Below, in pieces: positions 25,136-38,200 of a stretch of DNA of 42,576 nt. The first letter of the stretch is position 1. Each line of letters begins with the position of its first letter. The notes under the pieces are model-generated. The model had not been told where the DNA came from. It ran no database searches and saw nothing but the letters and a program-made list of their open reading frames with translations. Source of the stretch: a virus. Both the position numbers and the translations under genes were made by a program. Where the stretch lies: IMG/VR virus record IMGVR_UViG_3300020438_000080, positions 1-42,576 of that record; one strand, given 5' to 3'.

Positions 25136-26821
25136 ATGGGAGCAGTAGTAGAAGTTGCGTATTTTAATACGTATTTATTAAGAAACGTAAACCAAGGTCA
25201 AGTAGAAGATGATAGTTCTGGAAACCCAACACCGGTTGCACCAGAGGATCCTGATACTGGTTACAAACTAGGAGGTACCTGGCCTTCTGTAAATTACTTT
25301 CACTTAGGATATCCAAAGTTTCCTTTTACAGCAGATACCTTAGAAGACAAATATGAATGGTATGTTGAAGAGTCTAGAATAAGAGGTGGTTTTAACAACA
25401 CATCTGTTGAGTTAGGTCCAAGAGCTTACGTAACAGAGCAAAATGATGGCGAAGATGTTTTTAGTACTGGACTAATTTACTCTGGAGTTTTTAATTCTAG
25501 AACAAGTGTAAATAATACAAATGTTTTTTCTGTAGCTGATGATATAACTAAATCATTAGATCCTAGAAGTGGGCCATTACAATTCATGCATGCTAGAGAT
25601 ACCGATCTTACCGTGTTTCAACAAGCTAAGGTTAATAAAGTTTTAATAGACAAAGATGCATTATATACTCAAGAAGGTACACCTTTGGTTGCGGCTGCTC
25701 AAGCTGTGATAGGAACAGTAGTACCTTACGAAGGAGATTATGGTATATCAAATCAACCTGAGTCTTTTGACTACTATGGTTTTAGAAGATATTTTACAGA
25801 TGTAGATAGAGGAGCAGTTATGAGGTTGTCAAGAGATGGTCTTACTGAAATATCTCAATACGGCATGTCTGATTATTTTAGAGATAATTTATCTGAAATT
25901 AATAACAATTTTAAAATTTGGCAAAGTTCAAATGTAACTATAACAGGCGCTGGTACTTTTACAGTCACTGTGGCTAGTGTTGATAACTTGCAAATAGGTA
26001 TGAGAGTTCAGCTTTTTCCTACTAATCAAGTTACTTTCATAACAAGCATAGATCCAAGCAGTAACAAGGTAACTGTAATAGATGAAGTATTAGATCTAGG
26101 TACTGGTAAAAAATCTTTGTTTGCTAGAAAAAACGTTAAAGATAAATTAGTAGGAGCTTGGGATTCTCACTCTAAAAATTATGTATTATCTATACAAATA
26201 GCGGATACAAGTCCTACCTCTGAAGAAAATAAATCTACATTAAACTTTGATGATGGAATAAACGGTTGGGTTAGTTTTCAAACTTTTATACCTGACAGTA
26301 TGAGGAGTTTAAAAAACATGTTTTACTCTTTTAAAGACAGTGGACTATGGAAACATTATCAAAACCCACAAAGAAATAGTTTTTATGGTGTTAGTAATGA
26401 CTCTTACGTTGAGTTTATTTTTAATCAAAGACCATCTGTAACTAAAAACTTTTCCACCGTAAGTTACGAAGGTTATAACGGTTGGGAAGTAGAAAGCTTT
26501 ACATCTAGTGAAACAGGTATAGAGGGAGGAACTTTCAACTCAGATACAGCGAATAGTGTTAGTAGTTACGACGAAGGTTCTTACGTGGATTCTGTTACTG
26601 GTTACACTTTAAGAGCTGGATTCGACAGAAAAGAAAATTTATATGTAGCAAACTTAATAAGTTCAACTCCTTCTAGACCTGGAGAAATTATATTTGGAAA
26701 TCAAATATCAGGAATAAAAGGTTATTTTGCTACAGTTAAAGTAAAAACAGATTCAACTACAGACCCAGGTGGACATAAAGAATTGTTTTCTGTAGGAACA
26801 AGATACGCTCAATCATCTTAA
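25136..26821 (+). CDS. Tail protein, probably C-terminal part of the nozzle
   Basis: This 561-residue protein contains EESRIRGGFNNTSVELGPRA and, near the C-terminus, SLKNMFYSFKDSGLWKHY, FYGVSNDSYVEFIFNQRP and TVSYEGYNGWEV. The segment FYG.....VEF.FN..PS..K.F....YEG is typical of the C-terminal half of tail nozzle or stabilisation proteins in crAss-like and marine podoviruses. An internal beta stretch (VTITGAGTFTVTVASVDN) may be a small insertion. It follows the 1585-residue gene after a 27-base gap and lacks the usual nozzle N-terminus, so I infer that the two genes share the role of a single nozzle gene. Confidence 0.6.
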   Translation: MGAVVEVAYFNTYLLRNVNQGQVEDDSSGNPTPVAPEDPDTGYKLGGTWPSVNYFHLGYPKFPFTADTLEDKYEWYVEESRIRGGFNNTSVELGPRAYVTEQNDGEDVFSTGLIYSGVFNSRTSVNNTNVFSVADDITKSLDPRSGPLQFMHARDTDLTVFQQAKVNKVLIDKDALYTQEGTPLVAAAQAVIGTVVPYEGDYGISNQPESFDYYGFRRYFTDVDRGAVMRLSRDGLTEISQYGMSDYFRDNLSEINNNFKIWQSSNVTITGAGTFTVTVASVDNLQIGMRVQLFPTNQVTFITSIDPSSNKVTVIDEVLDLGTGKKSLFARKNVKDKLVGAWDSHSKNYVLSIQIADTSPTSEENKSTLNFDDGINGWVSFQTFIPDSMRSLKNMFYSFKDSGLWKHYQNPQRNSFYGVSNDSYVEFIFNQRPSVTKNFSTVSYEGYNGWEVESFTSSETGIEGGTFNSDTANSVSSYDEGSYVDSVTGYTLRAGFDRKENLYVANLISSTPSRPGEIIFGNQISGIKGYFATVKVKTDSTTDPGGHKELFSVGTRYAQSS

Positions 26822-26832
26822 AATAAATAATT

Positions 26833-27492
26833 ATGCCAGGACCCTTAGTAGTACCGCTCATTGGAATGGCGGTTTCAGGAATAGCAGGTGGAATACTAGC
26901 TGCTAACAAAAACAGTAAAATAAACGGAGCTATCTCAACGATAGAAACAGATATAGCAAACTTAGAAAGAGATAGAACTAAGCCACCAGATTTAGGTGAG
27001 TTTATTACTGATACTACTTCTATGATCACCAACCCTTATGCTAATCTAGGAGTAGCCACAAAAGCTATGAAAATACAAGCTGAACAAACAGATGCTGCTT
27101 TAGCTAACACTTTAGATACTTTAAGAATAAGTGGTAAAGGTAGTGGTGGCGCAACAGCTTTAGCTATGGCTGCATTGAAAAGTAAACAAGGTATAGCTGC
27201 TGATATTGAAAAACAAGAAATGACTAACCAGAAGTTAAGAGCAGATGGTGAGCAAAAGATGAATGAAATGAAGAGGCAAGAAGCTATAAGATTACAATCA
27301 GCAGAAATGGATGCAGCTAAATTTCAATATACGGAAGCTAAAGATGAAGAGCTAAGACAGTTAGATAGACAGCAAGGTTTGCTAGAAAGAGAATGGCAAC
27401 AACAAGCTGCTCTTGAATCTGGAGTTGCTAGTGGTATAGGTGGAATGATGAGCGCTTTCGGTAGCTTAGCTGGAATGGGCGGAGGTAAATAG
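26833..27492 (+). CDS. Internal virion protein, T7 gp14-like by position
   Basis: This 219-residue protein has a Gly/Ala hydrophobic N-terminus (residues about 4-24: PLVVPLIGMAVSGIAGGILA), a likely membrane-inserting segment, then long charged helices and a Gly-rich end (GVASGIGGMMSAFGSLAG). In T7, gp14 is the small internal virion protein that inserts in the outer membrane on ejection; its gene lies between the nozzle and gp15, just as here. Sequence evidence for that family is weak, so the call rests on order, size and the hydrophobic ends. Confidence 0.6.
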   Translation: MPGPLVVPLIGMAVSGIAGGILAANKNSKINGAISTIETDIANLERDRTKPPDLGEFITDTTSMITNPYANLGVATKAMKIQAEQTDAALANTLDTLRISGKGSGGATALAMAALKSKQGIAADIEKQEMTNQKLRADGEQKMNEMKRQEAIRLQSAEMDAAKFQYTEAKDEELRQLDRQQGLLEREWQQQAALESGVASGIGGMMSAFGSLAGMGGGK

Positions 27493-27506
27493 TTAAATAA
27501 ATAAAT

Positions 27507-29273
27507 ATGTCATATCAAAATCCAAAATCAACAGTAGCTGACTATACAGCGATAGGCAAAGGAATAGCAGACTTTGGTAAAAATTATGCTGCTGGACAAG
27601 CTAACCAAGCTAAAGCCGCTGCTGCTGCCGCTAAAAACAAAAACGCTTTATCAGATAAAAAAAGAAAAGCTATTAACAGTGTGTATGCTGACATAAATAG
27701 CTCTGATAAATTTAACAATACTATAGTTCAAGCTAATTATAAAAAACTTTTGGATGGCCAGTTAAATATACTAAATCAATTGGAATTTGGTAGTGACGAT
27801 TGGGATGCTCAGAAAAGAGCTATTGAAAACATAGTTCAAACATCTAAAACAGGTATACAATTAGTTAATCAAGAAATGAACGACTTAGAAGAAGTATACA
27901 CTTGGGATGCTACATTGAATGGTGGAAATGGAGGATACACACCTAAAAGTGGTAGTATTGGAGGCGGACCTTTAGCAAGTAATGACGCTAATATGGTTTC
28001 TCTTATTCAGGATTATTCTAAAGGAGGACCAGCTGTTAATTTCTACGGAGGCAGTACTATAGATGCTAACGGAAAGTTAGTTGTCAATACCAATGTTGGT
28101 ATGAAGTGGACTGAACAAAATGTTGCTCAAGGAGCTACAGCTAGAACAGCTGACTTAAGCTTTGGTAATTATCAAGATGCAAAATCAAAAGGTTATGATA
28201 TAATAGGTAGAACAGACCCTGAAGCGTTTAATACTAAACTAAACGGTTATGGTGATATATATTTTGGTGACAGTTATAAGAATAACTATACTGAAGATGT
28301 TATAACTAAACTACAAATTAATAAAGGTCAATATACAGAAGAGGTTATAAAAAGCTATGACGAAGCTGAGGTAGCAGCAGAAGCTTTATATAGACAAAAC
28401 ATATCTAAAGTTCCATTAAATTTTGATCAAAGTGATTGGCAGTTAGTTGGAGGAGATCCTAATAGAGTAATAGACCCACTTAATGTTACTGATAGATCAG
28501 AATATGAAGACTTACTTTGGAAAAAGTTAGAAGCTGAAAAAGGTATATCAACAACATCTGAAATAAATGTACAAAAATTAAAAAAATCAGAAGCAAACGC
28601 TGTTAAGATAAATAACTTAAGAGGAGTAGGTATAGGTGGTTTTGATTCTTCTTGGGGAACAGAAATATTTAAAGATTTTGATGCTAGAAATTTAGACCCT
28701 AGTACTGGAAGACCGTGGGCTTCTACTGTTCCAGCTGCTGATAGAGTAGGTTTAACACAGAGAAAAAATATTACACCAAAAGTATTAAAAGTAATATCTA
28801 AGGATGTTGAAAATAAGATAGCTGCTGGACCGTCGGGTGTTACTGACCTAGCTAAATTAATGAGTTCAATGAGTCCTCAGAAAGATAAATATAAATCAGG
28901 AGCTCAAGCGCAGTCAGATATAGTTAATAGATACTCCGCTGATTATTCTTCTAAACATGGTGGAGCAACTGGAACAGCTGCTGAGATATTAAGGTTTGCA
29001 GCTGGTAGAGACGCTGTAGAACCAGACCCGAATTTAGGTATATATTATGGAGCAGATCAAATAGTGCCTGGAGGTTTATTTAACTTAGCAGGCAACTCAG
29101 CTAAAAAAATAAACATAGATAATGCTGCTCAAATATATAGAAGATTATTAGAAGAAACTAAAACATCAGGCTTGATAAGCGGTTCAGATATGAATTATAT
29201 TATTAATGAAACACCTGTGAAAACAAGAAATTTACCTACAGTAGGAACTGTAAGAACAAGATCAACAAAATAA
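27507..29273 (+). CDS. Internal virion protein, T7 gp15-like by position
   Basis: This 588-residue soluble protein starts MSYQNPKSTVADYTAIGKGI and is Ala-, Lys- and Gln-rich with helices (ANQAKAAAAAAKNKN, then KLLDQLNILNQLE-like heptads at about 85-100). A Gly-rich loop (GGNGGYTPKSGSIGGGP) separates it from a mixed C-terminal half. It lies between the gp14-like and giant genes, the position of T7 gp15, which forms part of the trans-periplasmic ejection channel with gp16. No enzymatic motif. The call rests on gene order and helical content. Confidence 0.6.
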   Translation: MSYQNPKSTVADYTAIGKGIADFGKNYAAGQANQAKAAAAAAKNKNALSDKKRKAINSVYADINSSDKFNNTIVQANYKKLLDGQLNILNQLEFGSDDWDAQKRAIENIVQTSKTGIQLVNQEMNDLEEVYTWDATLNGGNGGYTPKSGSIGGGPLASNDANMVSLIQDYSKGGPAVNFYGGSTIDANGKLVVNTNVGMKWTEQNVAQGATARTADLSFGNYQDAKSKGYDIIGRTDPEAFNTKLNGYGDIYFGDSYKNNYTEDVITKLQINKGQYTEEVIKSYDEAEVAAEALYRQNISKVPLNFDQSDWQLVGGDPNRVIDPLNVTDRSEYEDLLWKKLEAEKGISTTSEINVQKLKKSEANAVKINNLRGVGIGGFDSSWGTEIFKDFDARNLDPSTGRPWASTVPAADRVGLTQRKNITPKVLKVISKDVENKIAAGPSGVTDLAKLMSSMSPQKDKYKSGAQAQSDIVNRYSADYSSKHGGATGTAAEILRFAAGRDAVEPDPNLGIYYGADQIVPGGLFNLAGNSAKKINIDNAAQIYRRLLEETKTSGLISGSDMNYIINETPVKTRNLPTVGTVRTRSTK

Positions 29274-29285
29274 ATTAAGATAATT

Positions 29286-32200
29286 ATGGCAAAGTCTTAT
29301 TCATATAACGGAAATGATGTTTCCGAAACTGAAGTATTAGAAGCTGCGGCTGGATTTAATATGGGCGTAGATGAATATGTTTCTACGTTTAATGTCAACG
29401 TAACTGAAACAAAAGATCCTGAAGAAGGAGAAGATAAAAAAGAAAAAGAACAACCTGCGGGAAAGCCGCAAGACACTCAGAAAGAGGATGCAACTGCAGT
29501 GTCAGAGAGTTCGGCATCCACCTCGGAAGAGTCTTCATCGGAGCCAGGTGGCGAAGATGACTGGTATACTAAAGCCAAGAAAAAAGAATCCGAATGGTCT
29601 AACGACCCTACTTTAGCTTCTGATGAAGAATTTGGTAAATTACAAAACAATATAGCTGCTTACGAAAAAGCTAAACAGGAAGGAAAAGAATCTATAACTA
29701 TAGACGGCGAAGTTATTAGCTTGATAGAGATAGAGCCTGAAGAAATTGCTTTAGAAACTTCAACACCAGAAACAAACATTACTACAGAAGAAGTATTAGA
29801 CGATGGAACTGTTATACAGAAAACAGAAGTTGGTGATGATCAATTAAATATATCTGTAAAAGAAGAAGATGCTAGTTTTGAAAAACCTTCAGTATATAAG
29901 AGTGATAACGAAGAAAATCTAGTTGAAAAATTAAAGAATGGTGAAAGAATATCACCTCAGTTAGTTGATGAATTTTACAAAGACACGGAAGAAGATTCTA
30001 TACCAAGCTTAGTACGAGTAGGTACAAAGGTTCCTGATGCAGAAAAAAATCCATTAGGATATGAAATTTATGTTGCGCAAACTGATCCTGAAATACGTAG
30101 AGCTTTAGCTATTGAAAAAAATGAAGGAGCTGAAGAAGTCTCTATGCAGCGTGTGGCTTCTTATGCTGGTATGAATAGGCTAGAATATATAGCTATGCCA
30201 GACGGTAAACTTGGAGACCGCTACTTAACAACTACGTGGGGACCAACAGGTTCTAATCAAGGCTTAGACTTTACTATAACTTCTCAAGGTGACTTTATGA
30301 CTGAGCTAGGTGTGAAGCAAGTTAACTACTTTACAGGACCTAATGCAGATCAAAGACAACAGGTTTATGATAAATATCTTTTAAAAGACAAACTATCTAT
30401 TAACGAAAAATCTTTATTATTTTTACCACCTGATTTAAGAGAAAATGCTAATGAGTTAAGAATAGTTTACAATAAGATGGATGATCTTAGAGATCCTATA
30501 AGCTTATATTTAAACTCTGGAGAAGGAGACATTGAAGATATTGTTGATCAGTTAGAAAAACTTGAAAGAGAAGCTGAAAAAATTATAAAGGAAAATAAAA
30601 AAATAACACGTTCTGGATCTAAGCTTTATGATTATACTACAGGTGAATTCGTAAAAGAAGAAGAAGCAAATCAAGGTTTAGCAGAACAAACCAATGCTGG
30701 TACAGAAAAATACCAATATACATCTTACCAAAAACTTGAAGATCTTAGATATCAAAAAGCTATGGAGCTAATTTATTTAGCTGGAAAAGCTTATGATGAT
30801 TTAGAATCTATTTTTACTGGTGAAACTACAGATGGTTTGGGTGGAACCAGCTTTATGTCGAGTGGTGGTGCTAATACTCAATACTTGTATAACGCTGTTA
30901 CTGGAGGACAAGAAGCTTTAGATATGGGCGCTCAAGCTGTTAGTTTTTTATCAGGAAAAGATATAAGAACTTATACTTTTAAACAATTTTACGAGGAGTT
31001 TAAAGCTCTACAAGGTGAAGGTGTAGACTTAGATCGTGATCAAGCAGGCTTTTTATATGATCAATTCATGCTTCAACAGATAGCTTTTAAGAAAAGTATA
31101 TTTGGAGGTATGACTACTATACCTGAAACAACTTTAAACGCTAGTAGATACAACAGCGCTTTAATGGAATTTGTTTACATTAACAGAGCTTTAGAATTAA
31201 ATGTAGATGAAGTTGACACACCTAGAGACGAATACTTATCACTAGTTTTAGATGGATATATGAAAACCGTTGGGTCTTCTAAATTTTATAACGCTAGAGA
31301 GATGAAGCAAACCGCTGCTAACATACAGCAGCAAGTTATAGGTGGCACAGATGAGTATTGGCAAGGTGTTTATAATGATATACAAGGCTTACAAGATGAT
31401 GGTGATAAAACTTGGACTAGAAGTTTTGAAGATATAGCAGAAGGTTTTGTTCCTTTCATGGCTGTTATGATGGAGTTTTATATCGCAGGTGGTTGGATGA
31501 AAGCATTCAAAGGCAGTAAGATGTCTCAAAATGCTAAAAACTGGTGGGGCAATTTTAAGAATAGCACAAACTTTGGCAAGTGGAATGGTTATAAATATTA
31601 TAATAATTACTTAAATCCAACTAATAGTAAGTTAGGTAGAGTGTTAAACAGATATGGCTCTGCTATATTTGAAGAGTACATGGTGATTCAAGGTGTTAAC
31701 TTACTAAACAAAGTGACAGGACAAGAAGATATTCACGGATCTTTTGCTGTAGGCGCTGGTATAGCTAGAACTTTAATGGGTGACTTTTCTAAATGGTTAG
31801 CTAGCAGGAGCTCAGAGACTTATAATAAAATAATTGACGTCTATAAGAACAATAAAACAATAGGTGATATAATGAAAGGCGCCGTTGAACCAGGTGTAGG
31901 TGTACTAACTATAACTATTGGTGAGACAGGCGTTGCTTTGTTTGAAGGTGACTGGGATAAGTTAGAGCACATATGGAATTTTGACAAAGCTTTTGAGTTG
32001 TATATGACTTTATACTTCGCTAAAATAGCTAGACCTGATAGACTTACAGAGATAAACAAGTCTATGGAAGCTGTTTATAATAACATAGGTAAGAAAATAG
32101 GTTTAATAAAGTCTGATATTAAAAAAGCTGGTGAAAGTTTCGACTTAAATCCTGAAGATCCGACATTGTCAACTGATCAAGTTCAACAAGCTTATGAAGC

Positions 32201-35200
32201 TAAAGTAAAGAAATTACAAGAAGAAGGAGCTAGAGAGAAAGAGTTTAAACAAGCTGAATTAGATAAGATGCATTTAGATATGCATTTAAATTATAAGTTC
32301 TTAGAAGCTCAATTTAAACAAGACAATGCTAACGCTGAGAAAACTTTAAAGGATGTAGATAACTTAGCTAGAGATATAGTAGCTGGCGAAGAGTTTACTA
32401 ATTACAGAAACATCGAAAAACTTTTAAAGTTTACTAACAATGAAAAAAGCTTTGAGTTACTTGTTCAAAAAATTAAAGAGAAAAAGCCGCAAGCTAGTAA
32501 GCAGGATATATTAGATATAAAAGTCAAGTTAAGAGATTTAGCTGGAGACGCTAATAAAATTAATGAAGAACTAACTCTTCAAAATTACAGTGAAAAAGAA
32601 AAAGCTAAGGTTTTTTCTTTATGGTTAGAAAACCAACAATTAATTGCTCAACAAGCTGAACTAAAAAAAGATGAAGAGTTTAACAACGTTATAAGGAATT
32701 TAGACAGAGAAAACTTAAACAATAGAATAAATGAAAATTTAGAAAAGCTTAGAAAAGTTAAAGAACAACACGAGATAAACAAAAAACTAGCAATAGATAT
32801 TCAATTAAAAAACACAGAAGTATTTGATAAAATATCTAAACAAGATGTAAAAGTTTTAAGTGATAAAGAGTTTCAAGAAAAAGTAAATACACAGGGTTCT
32901 AAAGGTATAGTTAAAGGTGTTGTAGATGTTGAAGGTAATTTATATGTTAATAGAGATGTTGCAGAAGCTTTTAAAGCTGAAGGTGTTGTTGGTCATGAAT
33001 TGTTTCATAAGTTTGAGAAAAGTGATAATTTTAAAAATCTAAGCGACGAACAGGAGTCAAAGATGGTTAAAGACTTTTTAAAAGACTTAACATTTGAAGA
33101 GAAAGAAACTATAAGAAACGATGTAGAGACTAGTAAAGACGGTGATAATCCTTTAACGACTGAATGGGTTAACTATTATATTGAAGCTGTTATTGAAGGT
33201 AGAATAAAACCTAGATCTAAAAAATATAAAGAAGCTAGAGAAGTTGAATTCCAAGATGTAGACTTAACAAATTCTACAGACTTCAAACAATGGGTTGATA
33301 ACTTTGCTAAAGACGTAAGAGATAACAATATAAAAAGATATATAAAAGATAGTTTCAAAAGAGCTGAAACTGAAGCAGCTAGTGGAGAATTAAACGTTGA
33401 TATAGATAATGTTTTTAGTGAGGAAAATCTGCCTGTTAATAAAAGGATTGATAAGATATTTAAAGACAACGAGGATATATGGTTAGAAACCATGTACAAG
33501 AAAAACGACGAGACAACTGAGAATAGAAGAAAGTACAATGAAATATTTACTGACTTGTATATGTTGTACGATGACTTAGTAAACACATGGGCTGACAAAG
33601 CTGAGTACGCTACTAAAGGTAATTTTGATAGAGAAAACTTTATAGCAGAAGTTAAGAGTGAGGATTTTATAGATGCTATAACAAGCTTTGATCCTAGACA
33701 AAACAATAGTTTAAATGGTTGGATGAACTATGTTTTAAATCTTAGAAAGAATAAATTATTTACAGATAACGTTAAAAACTTTAATGAAGTATCTACAGAT
33801 TCTGAAGAAGCTAAAGAGTTAAAATCAGATGAAGTAGTTGAAGAAGTGGTAGATAAAGACACGCCGTCGTTTAGATCTCAGCTCGATGAAGTAATGTTTC
33901 CAACTTTCTCCAAAGGTGAAACTTTCTTTTCAATAGACTCTGACATGTTAATGGAGACTGGTGATATACCTTCTAAAACTATAAATGAAATAACTAAGTG
34001 GGCTAATAGAGGTAGCGGTCCTAAGTTTTTATTTTTAGGTGGACCACCTGCTTCAGGTAAGTCAACAGCTGTAAAAATTCTAAAAGAAAACATAGACAAG
34101 TTAGATAACTTTGAAATAATAAACTCTGACACTTACGTAGAGCAAGCTAAGAAGAAAGCTGGTTTACCTGAATTTGAAGGAAATTATAATGCAGAGCAAA
34201 GAAAAGCTAGAGCTAAGATAACAGCTGACGCTCAAAAATATTTAAAAGAAAAATTAGAAAAAGCTATAAACCAAGGTAAAAATATTATTCTTGACGGAAC
34301 TTCTACTTCTTCTAATGCTGTTAAGCAAAAGATAAATCAAATCTTAGAATCTGAGAATTATGATACGCCTGATATCGCTATGCTTGAAGTAGCTGGTGAT
34401 TTAGAAGGAGCTGTGCAGAGAAACGAATATAGAGAAGAAAGATCTTTACCTACTGGTATAGTTATTAGAACTGCTTTAGATTACGAAAAAAATAAAGAAC
34501 AAAGAGAAGAATTGTTTAAACCTTATGATTTTTCTAAACGTGTTATAACTAGTTCAGCTAAATATATGTCACGTAATCAGGACATGGAATTAAAAATAGA
34601 CTCTGATAAAATTAGAGATCCTGAGTATGATAAAGCTATAGAAGAGTTAGGTAACCCATACTACAGTGAGATATTAAAAGACTTAGAAAAAGGAGAAGAC
34701 TACGAGAAAAATTTATTAAAACTAAAGCCTTTAATAGACAAGATAGATCCATATATATTAAGAAAGTATAATATAGATGTTTACTATGAGCCAGTGATGA
34801 CGGAAGGTGGTGGTAGCCAAAAGAAAGTTAATAACCAGTTACAATGGAAGGAAAAAAAACCTACTAGTAAAGAGTACATGGATTATTGGTTAGGTGTTGG
34901 TAAAACAAAAAATACTAAGGGTAACAGAAAACAAATGTTAGCTAAGATAATTGGCGCACAAGTAGGTTTAGATGGTATAGTTAAAGCAGTAGATATAGCT
35001 ATACAAAATAACGGTAGAGTTCCTGTATATAATAATAAGGGAGAGAAGACTGGGGAAGTTGATATACTTTCTAGTAAAACAGCTGAAGAAAAAATTGATA
35101 TACTTGAAGATGCTATGTTGGCTAACGCTGCTAACAAATTTAGAAGAGATCAAGGTCAGCAGTTCAGTGAAGTTAGCTTTAATAAAATAAAGAAAATATT

Positions 35201-38200
35201 AAAGGAAGCAGAAGGCGATTTAGAGTCTAAGATTAGAGCTTTAGAACAAGTTAGACAACAGTTTCCAGACATAATCAATGAAGCAACTTATGAAAAGTTT
35301 TTAAATGATTATTCTGCTTTGCTTGGTAGCTTTGATTACATATCTAAAGGTAGTGCAACAGATGAAGAGCTTAATAACCCTATTACTAGAGAGAATAAAA
35401 ATGTTTTAGAAAGTATAAAAAAGTTTAATGACAAAAAGATCAAGGTTGATGGTCAAGTAATTCAAATAAAACCTACGCCAATAGGAGGTAAGCAAAGCCC
35501 TTACTACAAAATGCAAATTGAAGGGGATATATCAGCAGCTAATAGAGTTAAAAGAATAAAGAAAAATGTAGCTTTACTTTATAACGAATTACCCACAGAT
35601 CTAATAGAATTAATAGAGGCAGAATTAGAATTATCAGCTGGTTTAAATAAACAAAAGCAAGTAGCGATAGATGGTAAGATGCGTAATCCTAGTAAAGGTT
35701 ATTTAAAAGACTTACCAGGAGAAACTTATTTAGATAAGCTTTTAGAAACAGAAGTAACAGGTAATCCTGATATACCTTTTGATTATAATCCTAACATAAT
35801 GTCAGGATCTCAAGCATCTGGTAAAATAAAGAAGTTAATTGAAAATTACAACAACAAACTTGTAGCTGATGGAAAGTACGAGAGAGGAGATGTAATGACT
35901 TTAGAAGATGCTAAAGAACTTAAAAGAATAATAAGAGAAAAATTTGAAAGTGAAGTTGAAGTTGATGGAGAAATAAAAAAGATAGACTTTGATGAAATAG
36001 TAGAAGCAAACAAGAAAGTTGTTGAAACAGTTTTGCAAGCTACACTCAAGCCTATGAAGAAGTTTATAGAAGAAGGAGACATTGACGGGTTACAAAACTA
36101 TATAGAAGATACTACCAATTGGTTTAGAACTCAAACTAATGTAGGTGATGGTGTTCTTAAAGGAGCTTTTACAGTTACTAGTATAACTAGAGAAATTCCT
36201 AAACTAACAGGTGATACGTTTGGTGACTATCATGCTGAGCACTTAATGGCTATGGGTGTTGTTACAGAAAACTGGTTAAAAGCTGTTGAGAAGTATTTAG
36301 AAGATAGGAATGTTAATGAGTTCAATGAAGCTATGGCTAACATAGCAAATCAAGCTGTTCAAGGTATAATAACTAGGCAACAACAAAAGAAACAAGATAC
36401 CGATTCAGAGACAGGTAAGTCAACACAAACAACAGGTGAGATTATAGAAGGAAAAGTAGAGATAGATGCTTTAGATTCTGAAATACAAGCTGACTATTTA
36501 GAAAACTCTATAAGCTTATTAGGTGATGTTAATAAACCTGTAAGTGTTATTGGTGGATATAAACTTAATATGCTTGAAGCTACTGAAGCTAACTTAATTA
36601 AAGAGCTGAATGAAGTAGAAAATAAATTAAATAAGCTTAATGATATTGATAGTAATTTAGAAAATAAAATAAAAGAATTAAGAAGAGATATAACTGAAGA
36701 TGGTAAGTTAGATAACAAAAAATCTTTTAATGATTTAAAGAAAACCGTAAATCAATATAGTGAAGCTGCTAAAGAAGGAGATGTAGAAAAGTTTAACGAC
36801 TACATGAAGGAAAAATTTGGAGACAAATGGGGACCTACAGGTGAAGCAGCAAATAAAGCTGCGCCAACTAAAAAAGGAGTTGGTCCACTCAGGTATAGTG
36901 CTATGGATTTTAGAACGCTATTGTTTCAAATAATGCCAGACAAAGGAACAGGTGAGCAAAACCAACAGGCTAAAGATTTCATATTAAATAAACTTGAACA
37001 ACCATATTGGGACGGTATTGATGCTTCTATATCTGACGGTTTGTACATGGCTGATAAAGTTTCTAGCTTACTTAAATCTTACGAAAACAAACCTGAAGGA
37101 GCTAAATTAAACGGTAAAATAGAAGGAACAGAATTTACTGTTGATGACGCTGTGAGAGTTTACCTTTGGAATAAGTCTGGTTATGAAGTGCCAGGCGTTA
37201 GTGATGCTGAGCTTAGAAATATGGTTGAATTAGTAGAAGGAAACGAAGCTTTAAATACATTAGCCAATGAATTAGATAACGCAGCAGGAGGTAAGTATTC
37301 TGAACCTGGTGACGGTTGGAGTAATGGAACTATTGGATCTGATATAGGAGATTTGTATGCACAGAAACAAAGAGAATTTTATTTAGAAGATTGGGAAAAT
37401 AATGTTAATGAGATATTAAATCCAGAGACAATGGCTAAGCTTCAAGCTACCATGGGTAAGGAATATGTTGACATGCTTAAGGATGCTATTGATAGAATGA
37501 AGAAAGGTAGTAACGTAAGAGATACTGATAAGTTGTCTAAGTTTATACAACGAGCTATTATAAATAGAACAACTGGTGCCACGATGTTTCTTAACACTAG
37601 ATCGGCTTTAATGCAGATGATATCTTCTATGAACTACATTAATACTAGTTTTAACAACCCTGCTAAAGCAGCTCTTGCCGTAGCTAATCAACCTCAGTAT
37701 TGGTCTGATGTAGCTAAACTATGGACATCTGATTATTTAGTAGCTAGGCGAGGTAGTCAAAGTATAGATATATCAGAAGGTGAACTTACTACAGCTGCTA
37801 GGAATGGAGGATTAGGTGGTATGATAGATTATTTGCTATCTAAAGGTTATACATTTACTAAGCTTGCGGATAGTTTAGCACAAGCTGTTGGTGGAGCAAC
37901 GTGGTATAGAAACTACGTTAAAGACTTAATGAAGAAAGACCCATCACTAAGTAAAGAAGCTGCGGAAGCTATGGCTGACATTGAGTTTCCTAAAATGTCT
38001 AGAAGAACACAGCAGTCAGATGATCCTGCTTTGATATCGTATGATCAAACAAGTTTGTTAGGTAGATCTTTACTTCAGTTTGCTACAACACAGCAACAGT
38101 ATGTTAGAAGAGCTACTCAAGATTTGCAAGATTTATTAGCTGGTAGAGGAAGTTGGAAGGAAAAAGTAGGAGGTATGCTTAATTATTTAGTAATTCAAAA

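Noticed and set aside
33176-33706. 176-codon minus-strand frame inside the giant virion gene
   Set aside because: The translation is Leu/Ser-rich and mirrors the AT-rich coding strand; no leader, no neighbours on that strand, and the sense frame carries a coherent protein.
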